Source: Chloracidobacterium sp. (GTDB taxonomy: Bacteria; Acidobacteriota; Blastocatellia; Pyrinomonadales; Pyrinomonadaceae). From it: a stretch of 64,000 nt of DNA. The notes beneath the pieces were generated by a model. The model saw only the letters and a list, made by a program, of their open reading frames with translations, had not been told where the DNA came from and searched no databases. Location: the NCBI GenBank assembly GCA_016716365.1, contig JADJWM010000003.1, positions 252,001-316,000 of the forward strand, read 5' to 3'. Shown here one piece after another: positions 8,054-15,894 of this stretch; position 1 is the first letter of the stretch; each line of letters starts with the position of its first letter. The position numbers and the translations under genes were made by a program.

Positions 8054-8917
8054 CTACCGGACCATCTGATCGATCGAAATGACAAGGATGCCCTCGGCAC
8101 CGGCTGCTTTTAACTGTTCGACTACATCCCAATGTGATTCCTCGGCGATGACCGAATGGATCGAGCTCCAGCCATCCTTTGCAAGCGGCATTACGGTCGG
8201 GCTTTTCATCCCGGGGATCAGCCGTTCGATCTCGGCGAGTTTATTGTCCGGGGCGTTTAAGAGAATGTATTTATTCTTGCGGGCCTCGTTGACCGCCTTT
8301 ATCCGGAAACAAAGCGATTCGAACAATCGATCAACACCTTCGGGAAGCTCAGGCCTTACCGCGAGGACGGCCTCAGATTCCATTATGGTCTCGATCTCTT
8401 CAAGGCCGTTTGAAAAGAGGGTGCTTCCCGAACTCACGAGATCGCAGATAGCGTCCGAAAGGCCGACGCCTGGAGCGATCTCGACCGATCCGCTGATCGA
8501 GTGTATGTCGACGTTCAAACCTAGCTCTCCCAGGAACTTTGAAAGCAAGCGAGGGTAACTGGTAGCTATTCGCTTACGGTCGAGATCGCTCGCTCTCGCG
8601 ATTCCAGATCCGCGAGGGACGGCGATCGCTAAGCGACATTGGCCAAAGCCGAGCTTTTCCGCGACCGGGAGCTTCGATTCGGCCTCGGCCAACACGTTCT
8701 CACCGACAACGCCGCAGTCGGCGACGCCGTCCTCGACGTAACGGGGAATGTCATCGTCGCGCAGGAAGAGGATCTCGAGCGGGAAGTTGAATGCACGCGA
8801 CCTGAGCTTGCCGTGGCCGTTATCGAAACCAATATCACACTTTTTCAGCAGCCCGATGGTGGCTTCGCTAAGCCTTCCGGACCTTTGTACCGCGATCTTT
8901 AGATTTCTGCTCGACAT
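8054..8917 (-). CDS. hisG: ATP phosphoribosyltransferase HisG (long form)
   Basis: HisG condenses ATP with PRPP, the committed and feedback-inhibited step of histidine synthesis. The 287-residue product begins LKIAVQRSGRLSE and shows VADCGVVGENVL and the PRPP-binding-type stretch DAICDLVSSGSTLFSNGL. It continues with a C-terminal ACT-like regulatory domain (residues about 210-287, KKYILLNAPDNKL to GAEGILVISID). It is therefore the long, self-sufficient form that needs no HisZ. The start codon directly follows an attenuator U-run, with no Shine-Dalgarno sequence visible between hairpin and ATG. It is the first structural gene of the operon. Confidence 0.95.
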   Translation of the reverse strand: MSSRNLKIAVQRSGRLSEATIGLLKKCDIGFDNGHGKLRSRAFNFPLEILFLRDDDIPRYVEDGVADCGVVGENVLAEAESKLPVAEKLGFGQCRLAIAVPRGSGIARASDLDRKRIATSYPRLLSKFLGELGLNVDIHSISGSVEIAPGVGLSDAICDLVSSGSTLFSNGLEEIETIMESEAVLAVRPELPEGVDRLFESLCFRIKAVNEARKNKYILLNAPDNKLAEIERLIPGMKSPTVMPLAKDGWSSIHSVIAEESHWDVVEQLKAAGAEGILVISIDQMVR

Positions 8918-8967
8918 AAAAAAATAGACGGATGCACCAGAACTTTCTTTGAAGTTCGCGCCCGTCT
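8918..8967 (-). terminator. Histidine attenuator terminator hairpin
   Basis: On the minus strand AGACGG (8967-8962) pairs with CCGTCT (8931-8926). An inner GCGC/GTGC and GAACTT/AAGTTC stem follows, and then an uninterrupted U-run reaches the hisG ATG. This is segments 3:4 of the attenuator described in the findings. Confidence 0.85.
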
Positions 8968-8996
8968 CGATCTTTGGATTCCTTAAAACTAAAAAA

Positions 8997-9068
8997 CTAG
9001 ATCAGCCACGCGCGATGGATGTGATGCGCGTGATGATGGTGGTAAAGGCTGATTGAGAAGAATCTCAT
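8997..9068 (-). CDS. hisL: His operon leader peptide HisL
   Basis: A 23-codon peptide begins MRFFSISLY, then reads HHHHAHHIH, so seven of nine consecutive residues are histidine, and ends RAWLI. Its role is cis-regulatory: a ribosome stalling at His codons when charged tRNA-His is scarce alters folding of the mRNA ahead of hisG. Codons 6-8 contain ATCAGCC and codons 21-23 contain GGCTGAT, which pair with each other around the His codons as the 1:2 hairpin. Its stop is followed by a hairpin terminator. The reading frame is continuous with the upstream membrane-protein frame, so the exact initiation codon (ATG 9068) is inferred. The Shine-Dalgarno sequence is weak. Confidence 0.8.
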   Translation of the reverse strand: MRFFSISLYHHHHAHHIHRAWLI

Positions 9069-9725
9069 GACTTTGTCTAATAATCCACAAAGGCAGGACA
9101 GATGAAAAGCCAACGCCTGGAGATGGAACCATCGAAAAGTTCGATCACGGAATCTGCCTCGATTGCACTTGAACCAGGCTTCCGTCACGGGGCCTCCTCG
9201 GCTTCGTTCCACTGCATGATCTTCCGTTTCAACATGGGACTCGGCGTCGTCGAGTTCCGTTTCTGAGGGCTCCGGTTCGGGCGTTGTTGGATAAAGCCGT
9301 TCGCGAAGGCGCAGGACCAGAAGTTGGTTTGCAAACACGACCGCCCCGGCCACGACGACGATCACGGCTCCGGCGAAAGGTGCCCATGACATGGCAGCAT
9401 CGGTGAGCCCATGATCGGCACGGAATCGAAAGAACGCACGTTCGAGGAAGAAATATCTGATGAGCACGAACGCAGCGAAATACACGAACGTGGCCCACAT
9501 TGGCCACGAGCGTACATACCTTGCAAGAATGAAATTCGCAAAAACCAAAAGCCCAAGCGAAGTGAAAAGGAGGAACATCCACGAGTTGCCGGCATTGTAG
9601 AGATAGCCTTCAACCGCGGCGGCGGGAGCTCCAATGCTCTCGAGCCAACTCCAGGAATAATAGGTCATGGCCGCCATAACGGCCCCGCAGATCGCGAGGG
9701 CAAGGAGAAAGACTCTTTCAAGCAT
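8997..9725 (-). CDS. Putative integral membrane protein; 3' end uncertain
   Basis: I do not recognise a family. From the ATG at 9725 (an in-frame GTG lies at 9743) the first 150 residues carry about four hydrophobic segments: VFLLALAICGAVMAAMTY, WMFLLFTSLGLLVFANFIL, WATFVYFAAFVLIRYFF and FAGAVIVVVAGAVVFANQLL. An acidic tail follows (PEPEPSETELDDAESHVETE). Beyond that the same frame reads through Cys/His/Phe-rich sequence with poor coding character and then through hisL to 8997. An alternative frame, KIMQWNEAEEAP followed by a stop at 9185, would be a more natural end. A frameshift near 9220 is therefore possible. It lies between htrA and the his operon on the same strand. Confidence 0.5.
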   Translation of the reverse strand: MLERVFLLALAICGAVMAAMTYYSWSWLESIGAPAAAVEGYLYNAGNSWMFLLFTSLGLLVFANFILARYVRSWPMWATFVYFAAFVLIRYFFLERAFFRFRADHGLTDAAMSWAPFAGAVIVVVAGAVVFANQLLVLRLRERLYPTTPEPEPSETELDDAESHVETEDHAVERSRGGPVTEAWFKCNRGRFRDRTFRWFHLQALAFHLSCLCGLLDKVMRFFSISLYHHHHAHHIHRAWLI

Positions 9726-9764
9726 ATTGCGAGGTTTTAGCACAAAACCGCTTCGAATGAAAGA

Positions 9765-9787
9765 GCCCGCGGTTATGTGCCGCGGGC
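9765..9787 (-). terminator. Terminator-like hairpin after htrA
   Basis: GCCCGCGG (9765-9772) and CCGCGGGC (9780-9787) form a perfect 8-bp stem with a 7-nt loop. It lies 30 bp downstream of the htrA stop. The following TCTTTCATTC tract is only partly T-rich. Confidence 0.6.
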
Positions 9788-9816
9788 CCGGATGCTATAT
9801 GAACTTTCGCTTTTGG

Positions 9817-11304
9817 CTAGTTCAAGCGGACCGTTAGGTAAACGACCTGCCCTCCCCTTGATACCAGCAGGAGCACCGGCCGGTCTCCAACCGAATTCAA
9901 GATGTTCTGGACCTCGTCCACGGTTTTGACCGGCTGCCGATTTATCTCCATGATCACGTCACCGCGTGCGATGCCGGCAGAGGCAGCCGCACCGTCCGGA
10001 TCCAATTCCGTTACGACAAGCCCCTCGGTACCGGCGGGCAGATTCAGCTGCCTTCCGGTTTCGGGTGTGATCGGTTGAAGGCTAAGGCCAAGTTTTGGGC
10101 TTTCATTAGCCCGCGGGGCCGTATTTCCCGGCTGCGGATCACCTTCTGACGTAGTTCCTTCTACATTCAGTTCGTCCAAAACGGCTGTGAGATCCACATT
10201 CGACCCGTCCCTAAGCACCGTAAGCTTTATCTCGGTTCCCGGCATGGTCCCGGCGACCTTGTTTCGAAGGACATTGCTGTCCTCGATCTTTTCACCGTTG
10301 ATAGCGGTGACGATATCGCCCCGCTTCAAACCGGCTTTTTCGCCGGAGCTGCCCGCCCGAACGTTGCTGACAAGCACGCCGCTTGTAGTCCCCTCGATGC
10401 CGAGTGCTTTCGCCGTATCGTCGGTCAGATTCTGGATGTTGATCCCAAGCATTCCGCGCCGGACGCGTCCGTCCTTGAGAAGCTGATCCATCACCGACTT
10501 TGCCATGTTGGACGGTATCGAGAACCCGATGCCGATATTGCCGCCACCCGCACCCGGAGCCGAAAGGATCTGCGAGTTGATCCCGATCAGCTCACCGTTG
10601 AGGTTTACTAGAGCACCGCCTGAGTTTCCGCGGTTGATAGGAGCGTCGGTCTGAAGGAAATCCTCAAAACTCTGACCATCGCTTAGTCCCGTGCGGCGCC
10701 CCTTTGCGGAAATGATCCCTGAGGTAACGGTTTGCCCGATCCCGAGCGGATTGCCGATCGCAAGGACAATGTCCCCGACTCGGACCGTGTCGGAATTCCC
10801 AAGCGTGAGATAGGGCATGTTCTGAGCTTCGATCTTGAGCACGGCCAGATCACTGGGCTTGTCCGTGCCGACCAACTTCGCCTCAAAACTCTTATTGTCG
10901 GCCATAAGAACGGTTATTTTTTCCGCTCCGTCGATGACATGGGCATTCGTTAGGATGGTGCCGTCGGCGCTGACCACGACGCCTGAGCCCAGGCCCCGTT
11001 GGACCGGAGGGCGCTGGTTTCGCGGCATTGGGAACTGACGAAAGAAATCGTCGCCGAATGGTGATTGTTCGGTCGTCTGCTGACGTCCACGGCCTTCCGC
11101 CTCGATCCTGACAACCGCCGGCGAAGTCCGTTCAACTACGTCTGCATATGAGGTCCGTACACCCTCGACGACGACGGGGGCCGCGGGGGCGACCGGCTCG
11201 CTCGACGGCGCGGGCGTATCCGTTCCAAAAAGACCGGTCCCGCAGCCAACGGTCATCAACCCAAGGAAGATCACGAAAAGAAGAGAGCCCTTAAAGAATT
11301 GCAT
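9817..11304 (-). CDS. HtrA/DegP-type serine protease with two PDZ domains
   Basis: This is a periplasmic quality-control protease of the trypsin-like HtrA family. From the ATG at 11304 (GGAG 8 nt upstream) the 495-residue product has a signal sequence ending in VGCGTG, probably a lipoprotein. It continues with a Pro-rich linker, the protease domain with His122 (TNAHVID), Asp152 (PSDLAV) and Ser228 (RGNSGGAL), and two PDZ domains (about 280-370 and 400-490). The carboxylate-binding loops GMLGINIQ and PKLGLSLQ are visible. Reading further upstream gives non-coding-like sequence. The gene stands alone, with a hairpin after it. Confidence 0.93.
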   Translation of the reverse strand: MQFFKGSLLFVIFLGLMTVGCGTGLFGTDTPAPSSEPVAPAAPVVVEGVRTSYADVVERTSPAVVRIEAEGRGRQQTTEQSPFGDDFFRQFPMPRNQRPPVQRGLGSGVVVSADGTILTNAHVIDGAEKITVLMADNKSFEAKLVGTDKPSDLAVLKIEAQNMPYLTLGNSDTVRVGDIVLAIGNPLGIGQTVTSGIISAKGRRTGLSDGQSFEDFLQTDAPINRGNSGGALVNLNGELIGINSQILSAPGAGGGNIGIGFSIPSNMAKSVMDQLLKDGRVRRGMLGINIQNLTDDTAKALGIEGTTSGVLVSNVRAGSSGEKAGLKRGDIVTAINGEKIEDSNVLRNKVAGTMPGTEIKLTVLRDGSNVDLTAVLDELNVEGTTSEGDPQPGNTAPRANESPKLGLSLQPITPETGRQLNLPAGTEGLVVTELDPDGAAASAGIARGDVIMEINRQPVKTVDEVQNILNSVGDRPVLLLVSRGGQVVYLTVRLN

Positions 11305-11424
11305 CACAGTTACTCCAAAAATTACTTGTAAAAAGTTTACTTTAATCAAAACCCATAGCAAAGAGGCATTGAATATACGACCCGGCGGCGTTTGTGGTTC
11401 GATAAAAGAAAGGAGGAAAAAGTT

Positions 11425-11441
11425 GGCCGCTCGATACGGCC
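11425..11441 (-). terminator. Terminator after agmatinase gene
   Basis: On the minus strand GGCCG and CGGCC form a short stem with a 7-nt loop, followed by AACTTTTTCC. It sits about 20 bp downstream of the agmatinase stop codon. Confidence 0.5.
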
Positions 11442-11458
11442 AGGCACCATGATAGCCC

Positions 11459-12367
11459 CTATCGAAGGCCGAGTTTCGGCGTTGAGTCGCGGAAGATATA
11501 TGCGAGCGATTTATACACGAGTTTAGCGCACAGAAATGCCGGCGAATCGTAATTCTCGAAATACGAATATTCGACCAGGTCCATGCCGACGACACGTTTT
11601 TTCTCGGCGAGCCGCCGGATCAAGGCCAGGGTCTCGTACCAGCCGAGGCCGCCGGGCTCCGGGGTTCCGGTCGTCGGCACTATACTCGGGTCAAGGCCGT
11701 CAATGTCGATCGTTAGGTAAACATTATCAGTCAGTGAATCAACCGCTTGGTCGATCCAGTCGGTCCGGCCGACTATATCTCGGGCCCAGAATATCCTCGT
11801 CGGCAGCCCGTCTTGCAAGGCCCTCGCCTCATCGGCCGAGATCGAACGGATCCCGACCTGAACAGACGGAATTCTTAGGTCTTTTACGACCCGGGCCATG
11901 ATCGAAGCATGTGAATGCGGTGTGCCGTCATAGGTGTCCCTTAGATCGGCATGTGCATCGATCTGGAGAACGCTTATGTCGTGAAATTTCTCCGCATGCG
12001 CCTTGATCACCGGTGCCGAGACCGAGTGTTCGCCACCTAGCATGCAAATGAATTTGTCCTTTTCCAGGAGCGATCTCGAATGATGGTAAAGAGCCTCCAT
12101 CATCGAAGCGGGCGTCGAACGCGGCAGAAACTCTTTTTCCGTGTGGATCCCGATCTTGTAAACCTCGGCGTCGGTGTCCTCCTCGTAGAGTTCCATATTG
12201 CGGGACGCGTCAACGATGGCCATCGCTCCCGCTCCGGTGCCCGTGCCGTAAGAGACGGTTCCTTCGTAAGAGACAGGAAGAACCACGACGCGGGCGTTCT
12301 CAAATGATGAGAATCGCGCATCATCGATCCCGCCGAAATTCATTGGAAGGTCTGAAGATTCAGACAT
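11459..12367 (-). CDS. speB: Agmatinase / ureohydrolase SpeB
   Basis: This ureohydrolase-family enzyme hydrolyses agmatine to putrescine and urea with a binuclear manganese centre. The ligands are visible in LGGEHSVSA, IDAHADLRD and YLTIDIDGLDPSIVP. The 302-residue length from the ATG at 12367 is typical. The substrate call rests mainly on context. Arginine decarboxylase (which makes agmatine) and a deoxyhypusine-synthase-like enzyme (which can use putrescine) lie immediately upstream on the same strand. Other ureohydrolases (arginase, formimidoylglutamase, guanidinobutyrase) share the motifs. The gene begins 68 bp after the preceding stop. Confidence 0.85.
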   Translation of the reverse strand: MSESSDLPMNFGGIDDARFSSFENARVVVLPVSYEGTVSYGTGTGAGAMAIVDASRNMELYEEDTDAEVYKIGIHTEKEFLPRSTPASMMEALYHHSRSLLEKDKFICMLGGEHSVSAPVIKAHAEKFHDISVLQIDAHADLRDTYDGTPHSHASIMARVVKDLRIPSVQVGIRSISADEARALQDGLPTRIFWARDIVGRTDWIDQAVDSLTDNVYLTIDIDGLDPSIVPTTGTPEPGGLGWYETLALIRRLAEKKRVVGMDLVEYSYFENYDSPAFLCAKLVYKSLAYIFRDSTPKLGLR

Positions 12368-12435
12368 AACCCTAGTTGGCGGCCGGCGATGATGGAACGG
12401 AGCCGATCCACCGTTAACCGGCCACTGATCAACAT

Positions 12436-13497
12436 TTAAGGCACATCGATCGTCATTTCTTTGCCGGCAAAACTGAACGACGGCCGCTTGCGTCCCTTCA
12501 TGAACTTTGCGGCGGTCTGAGACAAAGCGGTGATGATCATCGGTAATGCGATCGACGGATCTGTGGGGACAAACGCGGTCGTGGCGCCCTTGTGGAGTTT
12601 GCCGAAAATGCCAGTGTGGCTCGCGGCAAAAGCCGGGGTACGAAGATCGCACGGCATCGAATCACCGGCTATGGAGATCGCGTACTTGTGGCCGCGAAAT
12701 GTGGTGCGGGTGATATATGAAGAAAGCTCGGCAAGATTGAGCATCGCCTGGCTCGAGGCACTCCCGAGAGCGATCACGCCGGAATTTCGGGTCTTATGAG
12801 CGATCTGCATCATGTCCGTCGTGTCCTGCGATATGTCGAAGGCGATCTGCGACTTCTTCTCAAACCGGGCTCGAGCGATGCCGATGGCCATTTCGGAGCC
12901 GACAAGGTTCGGGCAGTAGATCGGGATGCGGGCCTTGAATGCCGACGTCATGATGCCGTCCTCATGAGCGATCTCGGCGAGTTCGCGGCCGAGGAGATGC
13001 AGATATTCTCGCGTCGAATAGGACCGCGACAGGTCGAGCTGGTTCAGAACGCTGCCGATCCATTCGTCGGCTTCCTGATATTCTTCCCGGTTCGCCAATA
13101 CGTCGCCGAGCCGGACCACGTCGGCCCCTTCTAGTTCTTCGTCACTCATGCTCGGGTGGCCCTGAAAATGGTTCCGGCCGAGCGTTTCGTGGATATCCTG
13201 ATAAAGGACCGTTCCCGACATGACCAGGACGTCGACAAAACGATTCTTGATCACATAGGCCAGCAGCCGACGCATGCCGGATGTAATAAGGTTTCCCGAC
13301 CCGCAAACGTAGATCGTCGAGTTGTCATCCAGCATATCGAGCCAGATGCGATGTGCTTCCGCAAGCTGTTTTGCCCCAAAACCCGCGCCTTCCATCTTTT
13401 CAAGAAGCCCAGCAACGGAACGGTCCCGGTCGATCGGGACCGGCCTTGTCGGTACGGTCAGGAACTTTGCGGATTTAGCCTTTTTTTGAGCCACCAT
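12436..13497 (-). CDS. Deoxyhypusine synthase-like protein (candidate homospermidine synthase)
   Basis: The 353-residue protein belongs to the deoxyhypusine synthase family of NAD-dependent aminobutyl transferases. Eukaryotic enzymes modify eIF5A, which bacteria lack. Bacterial relatives are thought to use small polyamines, for example making homospermidine from putrescine. Visible features are IYVCGSGNLITSG, VLVMSGTVLYQD, the NAD-loop region GVIALGSASSQ, SIAGDSMPCD and IFGKLHKGA. The last aligns with the WGK segment holding the catalytic lysine of the human enzyme (Lys300 here). It sits between agmatinase and arginine decarboxylase, supporting a polyamine role. The exact product cannot be settled from sequence. 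Confidence 0.8.
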   Translation of the reverse strand: MVAQKKAKSAKFLTVPTRPVPIDRDRSVAGLLEKMEGAGFGAKQLAEAHRIWLDMLDDNSTIYVCGSGNLITSGMRRLLAYVIKNRFVDVLVMSGTVLYQDIHETLGRNHFQGHPSMSDEELEGADVVRLGDVLANREEYQEADEWIGSVLNQLDLSRSYSTREYLHLLGRELAEIAHEDGIMTSAFKARIPIYCPNLVGSEMAIGIARARFEKKSQIAFDISQDTTDMMQIAHKTRNSGVIALGSASSQAMLNLAELSSYITRTTFRGHKYAISIAGDSMPCDLRTPAFAASHTGIFGKLHKGATTAFVPTDPSIALPMIITALSQTAAKFMKGRKRPSFSFAGKEMTIDVP

Positions 13498-13552
13498 CTA
13501 TGAATTCTCCAAAACGAAAAAATATTTATACTTGCTGCGACCTATGGGCCGC

Positions 13553-15475
13553 TCAACTGCCGTTCGGTGCAAGGTATGTGTAGCTGTCGGCCTGATTCTC
13601 ATAAAATTCGATGAGCTGATTGCCTTCCTTTGTCGACAAGCTTCCATTCTTGATGCGCTGCATTATCGCCCTCCGAAAATGGTCGTGAAGCTGAACGGCA
13701 TCATAACGGGCTACCGCCACCGAATCAGACAGCGTCGCCCCGTACACGACCTTCTTTATGATGTGCCCGTCATCGCCGATGTGGATGTGCGCCTCGTGCG
13801 GAACACCGAACAGGTTATGGTTATTCCCCATCACCTCTTGATAGGCGCCGACAAGCATCATTGCTATGTAATAAGGTTCCCCAGGCGTCAGTTTGTGGAG
13901 CTCCAGAACGGTCTTTACGTCGTGAAGGTCGACGAACTTATCGACGATGCCATCGGAATCACAGGTAATATCACATAGCGTAGCATATTCCGTGGGCTTT
14001 TTGTTGAGCTTGTGGATCGGGATGATAGGGAAAAGCTGTTCGAGCGCCCAGTTGTCCGGCATCGAGCGGAAAACCGAGAAATTCGCAAGATATTTCGCGC
14101 ACATCAGGCGACGAAGATCGTCAAACTCTTCGGAAACGTACTTCTTCTGCTGAGCGAACTGATCGGCCCGCTCACAGATGTCCCAGAACAGCACCTCGCC
14201 CTTTCCCCGGTCCTCAAGCGAGATCAAACCAAGATTGAACATCGTAAACAGCTCTTCCCTGTGTTCGAGTGCGTCGTGATAATACTCGCGATAGTTTTTG
14301 CTGTTGATGCTCTCACGCAGGTCAGCTAATTCCTTGACCACCTGCGGGTCGTCAATGTCGACCTCCATCGGGGTCAGATCCTCAACGACGGTCTCTATCT
14401 CGTCCTGAACATTGGTGACCAATATGGCGTGATAGGCCGACAAATATCGTCCGGACTCCTGAATGATCGTCGGATGGGGAACATTCTCGTCGTCACAGAC
14501 CATCTTGATGACGTAAATAACGTCGTTCGCAAATTCCCGGGCATTGTAATTTGCCGAGGATTCGAATGATGTGCGCGAACCGTCGTAATCCACCGCCATT
14601 CCTCCGCCGACGTCGAGGTATTCGATATCTATACCCATCTGGCGGATCTTTGCATAGGTTCGGGCGGCCTCCTTCATCGCATTCTTGATCCGCTTGATAT
14701 CGGTCAACTGCGAGCCGATATGGAAATGAAGGAGCTTGAGCATGTCGACGCGGCCCGCATCCTGAAGCTGGCGGATCACGTCAAGGATCTCGGTCGTAGT
14801 TAAGCCGAATTTTGCGGCTTCACCGCCGGATTTTTCCCACTTACCGCTGCCTTTGGAATAGAGCTTGACGCGTACTCCGAGCATTGGCAGACGAATATCG
14901 GAGTTGTCTTTCGTCGTCTCTTCCAGCAAGCTGAACGTATGGGTGAGTTCGCTTAGCTTCTCGATCACGATCACAACGTTCTTGCCGGCGGCGGCCCCTG
15001 CGAAGGCAAGTTTTACGAATTCACGGTCCTTAAAGCCGTTGAGCACGAGCAGGCTATCCTTTGACTGCTCGAGCCCAAGGGCAGCATATAGTTCGGCCTT
15101 GGAACCGGCCTCAAGCCCAAAGTTGTAACGCGATCCCTCACGCAGATACTCCTCAACGACCGCCCGGTTCTGGTTGACCTTCATGGGATAAACACACAGG
15201 TGGTCACCCTCGTACTCGAATTCCTTGATCGATTTCTTGAACGCGCTCTGGAGCTTGCGGATCTGGCCAAAGAGAAGCTGGGGGAACCGCAGAAGCACGG
15301 GTGTAGAAATTCCGCGTTTACGAAGGTCGTCGACAATTTCCTTTATGTCAGCGGTCTGGGTGTCATTATCCGGCGAAATGACGATCAGGTTTCCTTTCCT
15401 GTTGACGCCAAAATAACCGGCACCCCAATTCTCGATGCCGTAGATCTCTTTAGTTTGCTCTGTCGCAGTGCTCAA
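13553..15475 (-). CDS. speA: Biosynthetic arginine decarboxylase SpeA
   Basis: SpeA decarboxylates arginine to agmatine using PLP, the entry step of the agmatine route to putrescine. The 640-residue length is close to that of the E. coli enzyme. The PLP lysine is in VYPMKVNQNRAVVEEY near the N terminus. LLHFHIGSQLTDI, YLDVGGGMAVDYDG, an ESGRYLSA stretch with active-site residues, and CDITCDSDG near the C terminus are also present. This is the fold-type-III (alanine racemase-like) family, not the acid-inducible form. Downstream on the same strand lie the deoxyhypusine-synthase-like gene and agmatinase, forming a compact polyamine cluster. Confidence 0.95.
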   Translation of the reverse strand: MSTATEQTKEIYGIENWGAGYFGVNRKGNLIVISPDNDTQTADIKEIVDDLRKRGISTPVLLRFPQLLFGQIRKLQSAFKKSIKEFEYEGDHLCVYPMKVNQNRAVVEEYLREGSRYNFGLEAGSKAELYAALGLEQSKDSLLVLNGFKDREFVKLAFAGAAAGKNVVIVIEKLSELTHTFSLLEETTKDNSDIRLPMLGVRVKLYSKGSGKWEKSGGEAAKFGLTTTEILDVIRQLQDAGRVDMLKLLHFHIGSQLTDIKRIKNAMKEAARTYAKIRQMGIDIEYLDVGGGMAVDYDGSRTSFESSANYNAREFANDVIYVIKMVCDDENVPHPTIIQESGRYLSAYHAILVTNVQDEIETVVEDLTPMEVDIDDPQVVKELADLRESINSKNYREYYHDALEHREELFTMFNLGLISLEDRGKGEVLFWDICERADQFAQQKKYVSEEFDDLRRLMCAKYLANFSVFRSMPDNWALEQLFPIIPIHKLNKKPTEYATLCDITCDSDGIVDKFVDLHDVKTVLELHKLTPGEPYYIAMMLVGAYQEVMGNNHNLFGVPHEAHIHIGDDGHIIKKVVYGATLSDSVAVARYDAVQLHDHFRRAIMQRIKNGSLSTKEGNQLIEFYENQADSYTYLAPNGS

Positions 15476-15894
15476 GGTCCGGATGCCCTACCCAACAAGA
15501 AGGTCTAACTCAGGCGATTGCAAAAAGCGTAAGTGTATCAAAAATGAAATCCCTAAACAATAGGCACTTCGATCGGAGATTTCGCTTCAATTTTCGGGTA
15601 CGAGCAGGCGTAGAAACACCCCCTTGCCGCGGGACTAGGGGAGAAGGCCCGCTGTTGTCGCGGTGTACCTCGGAAGCAAGAAACCGGGGCGGTCTGCAGC
15701 AGCCCCGTACTTTTGGCATATTCATTGCACAAGTCTCGTGTTGTGCGGCGGCCGCTGTTCCCTCAGCGAAGAAAGAAGCTAGTAAAAACAGGGTTCCTTG
15801 GCCTTATTTGGCTTCCGTCGCCGGCAATATTGCCAAAAAGTGGTGTCATTATTTGTCACTTCGGTCGGCCAACAGAGAACTGAGAGGTAAGTTT
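15476..15894. other. Intergenic region between speA and pilin gene
   Basis: This 419-bp stretch contains the speA promoter region at its left end and a sigma-54-type promoter at 15713-15729 in its middle. The reading frame open in phase with the pilin gene from 15544 has no prepilin-like features and is treated as untranslated leader. Confidence 0.5.
15713..15729 (+). promoter_or_regulatory. Sigma-54 (-24/-12) promoter upstream of pilin gene
   Basis: The sequence TTGGCATATTCATTGCA has the GG (15715-15716), ten bases, then GC (15727-15728) required for RpoN promoters. It matches the TGGCAY...TTGCA consensus at nearly every conserved position. The start would be near 15740, leaving a leader of about 155 nt before the pilin ATG. 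Pilin genes are known RpoN targets in Pseudomonas, Geobacter and Myxococcus. Confidence 0.6.

Noticed and set aside
8918..9068. T-box control of the his operon
   Set aside because: No T-box core (AGGGTGG-like bulge) or specifier-loop pattern is visible; the His-codon leader with alternative hairpins explains the region better.
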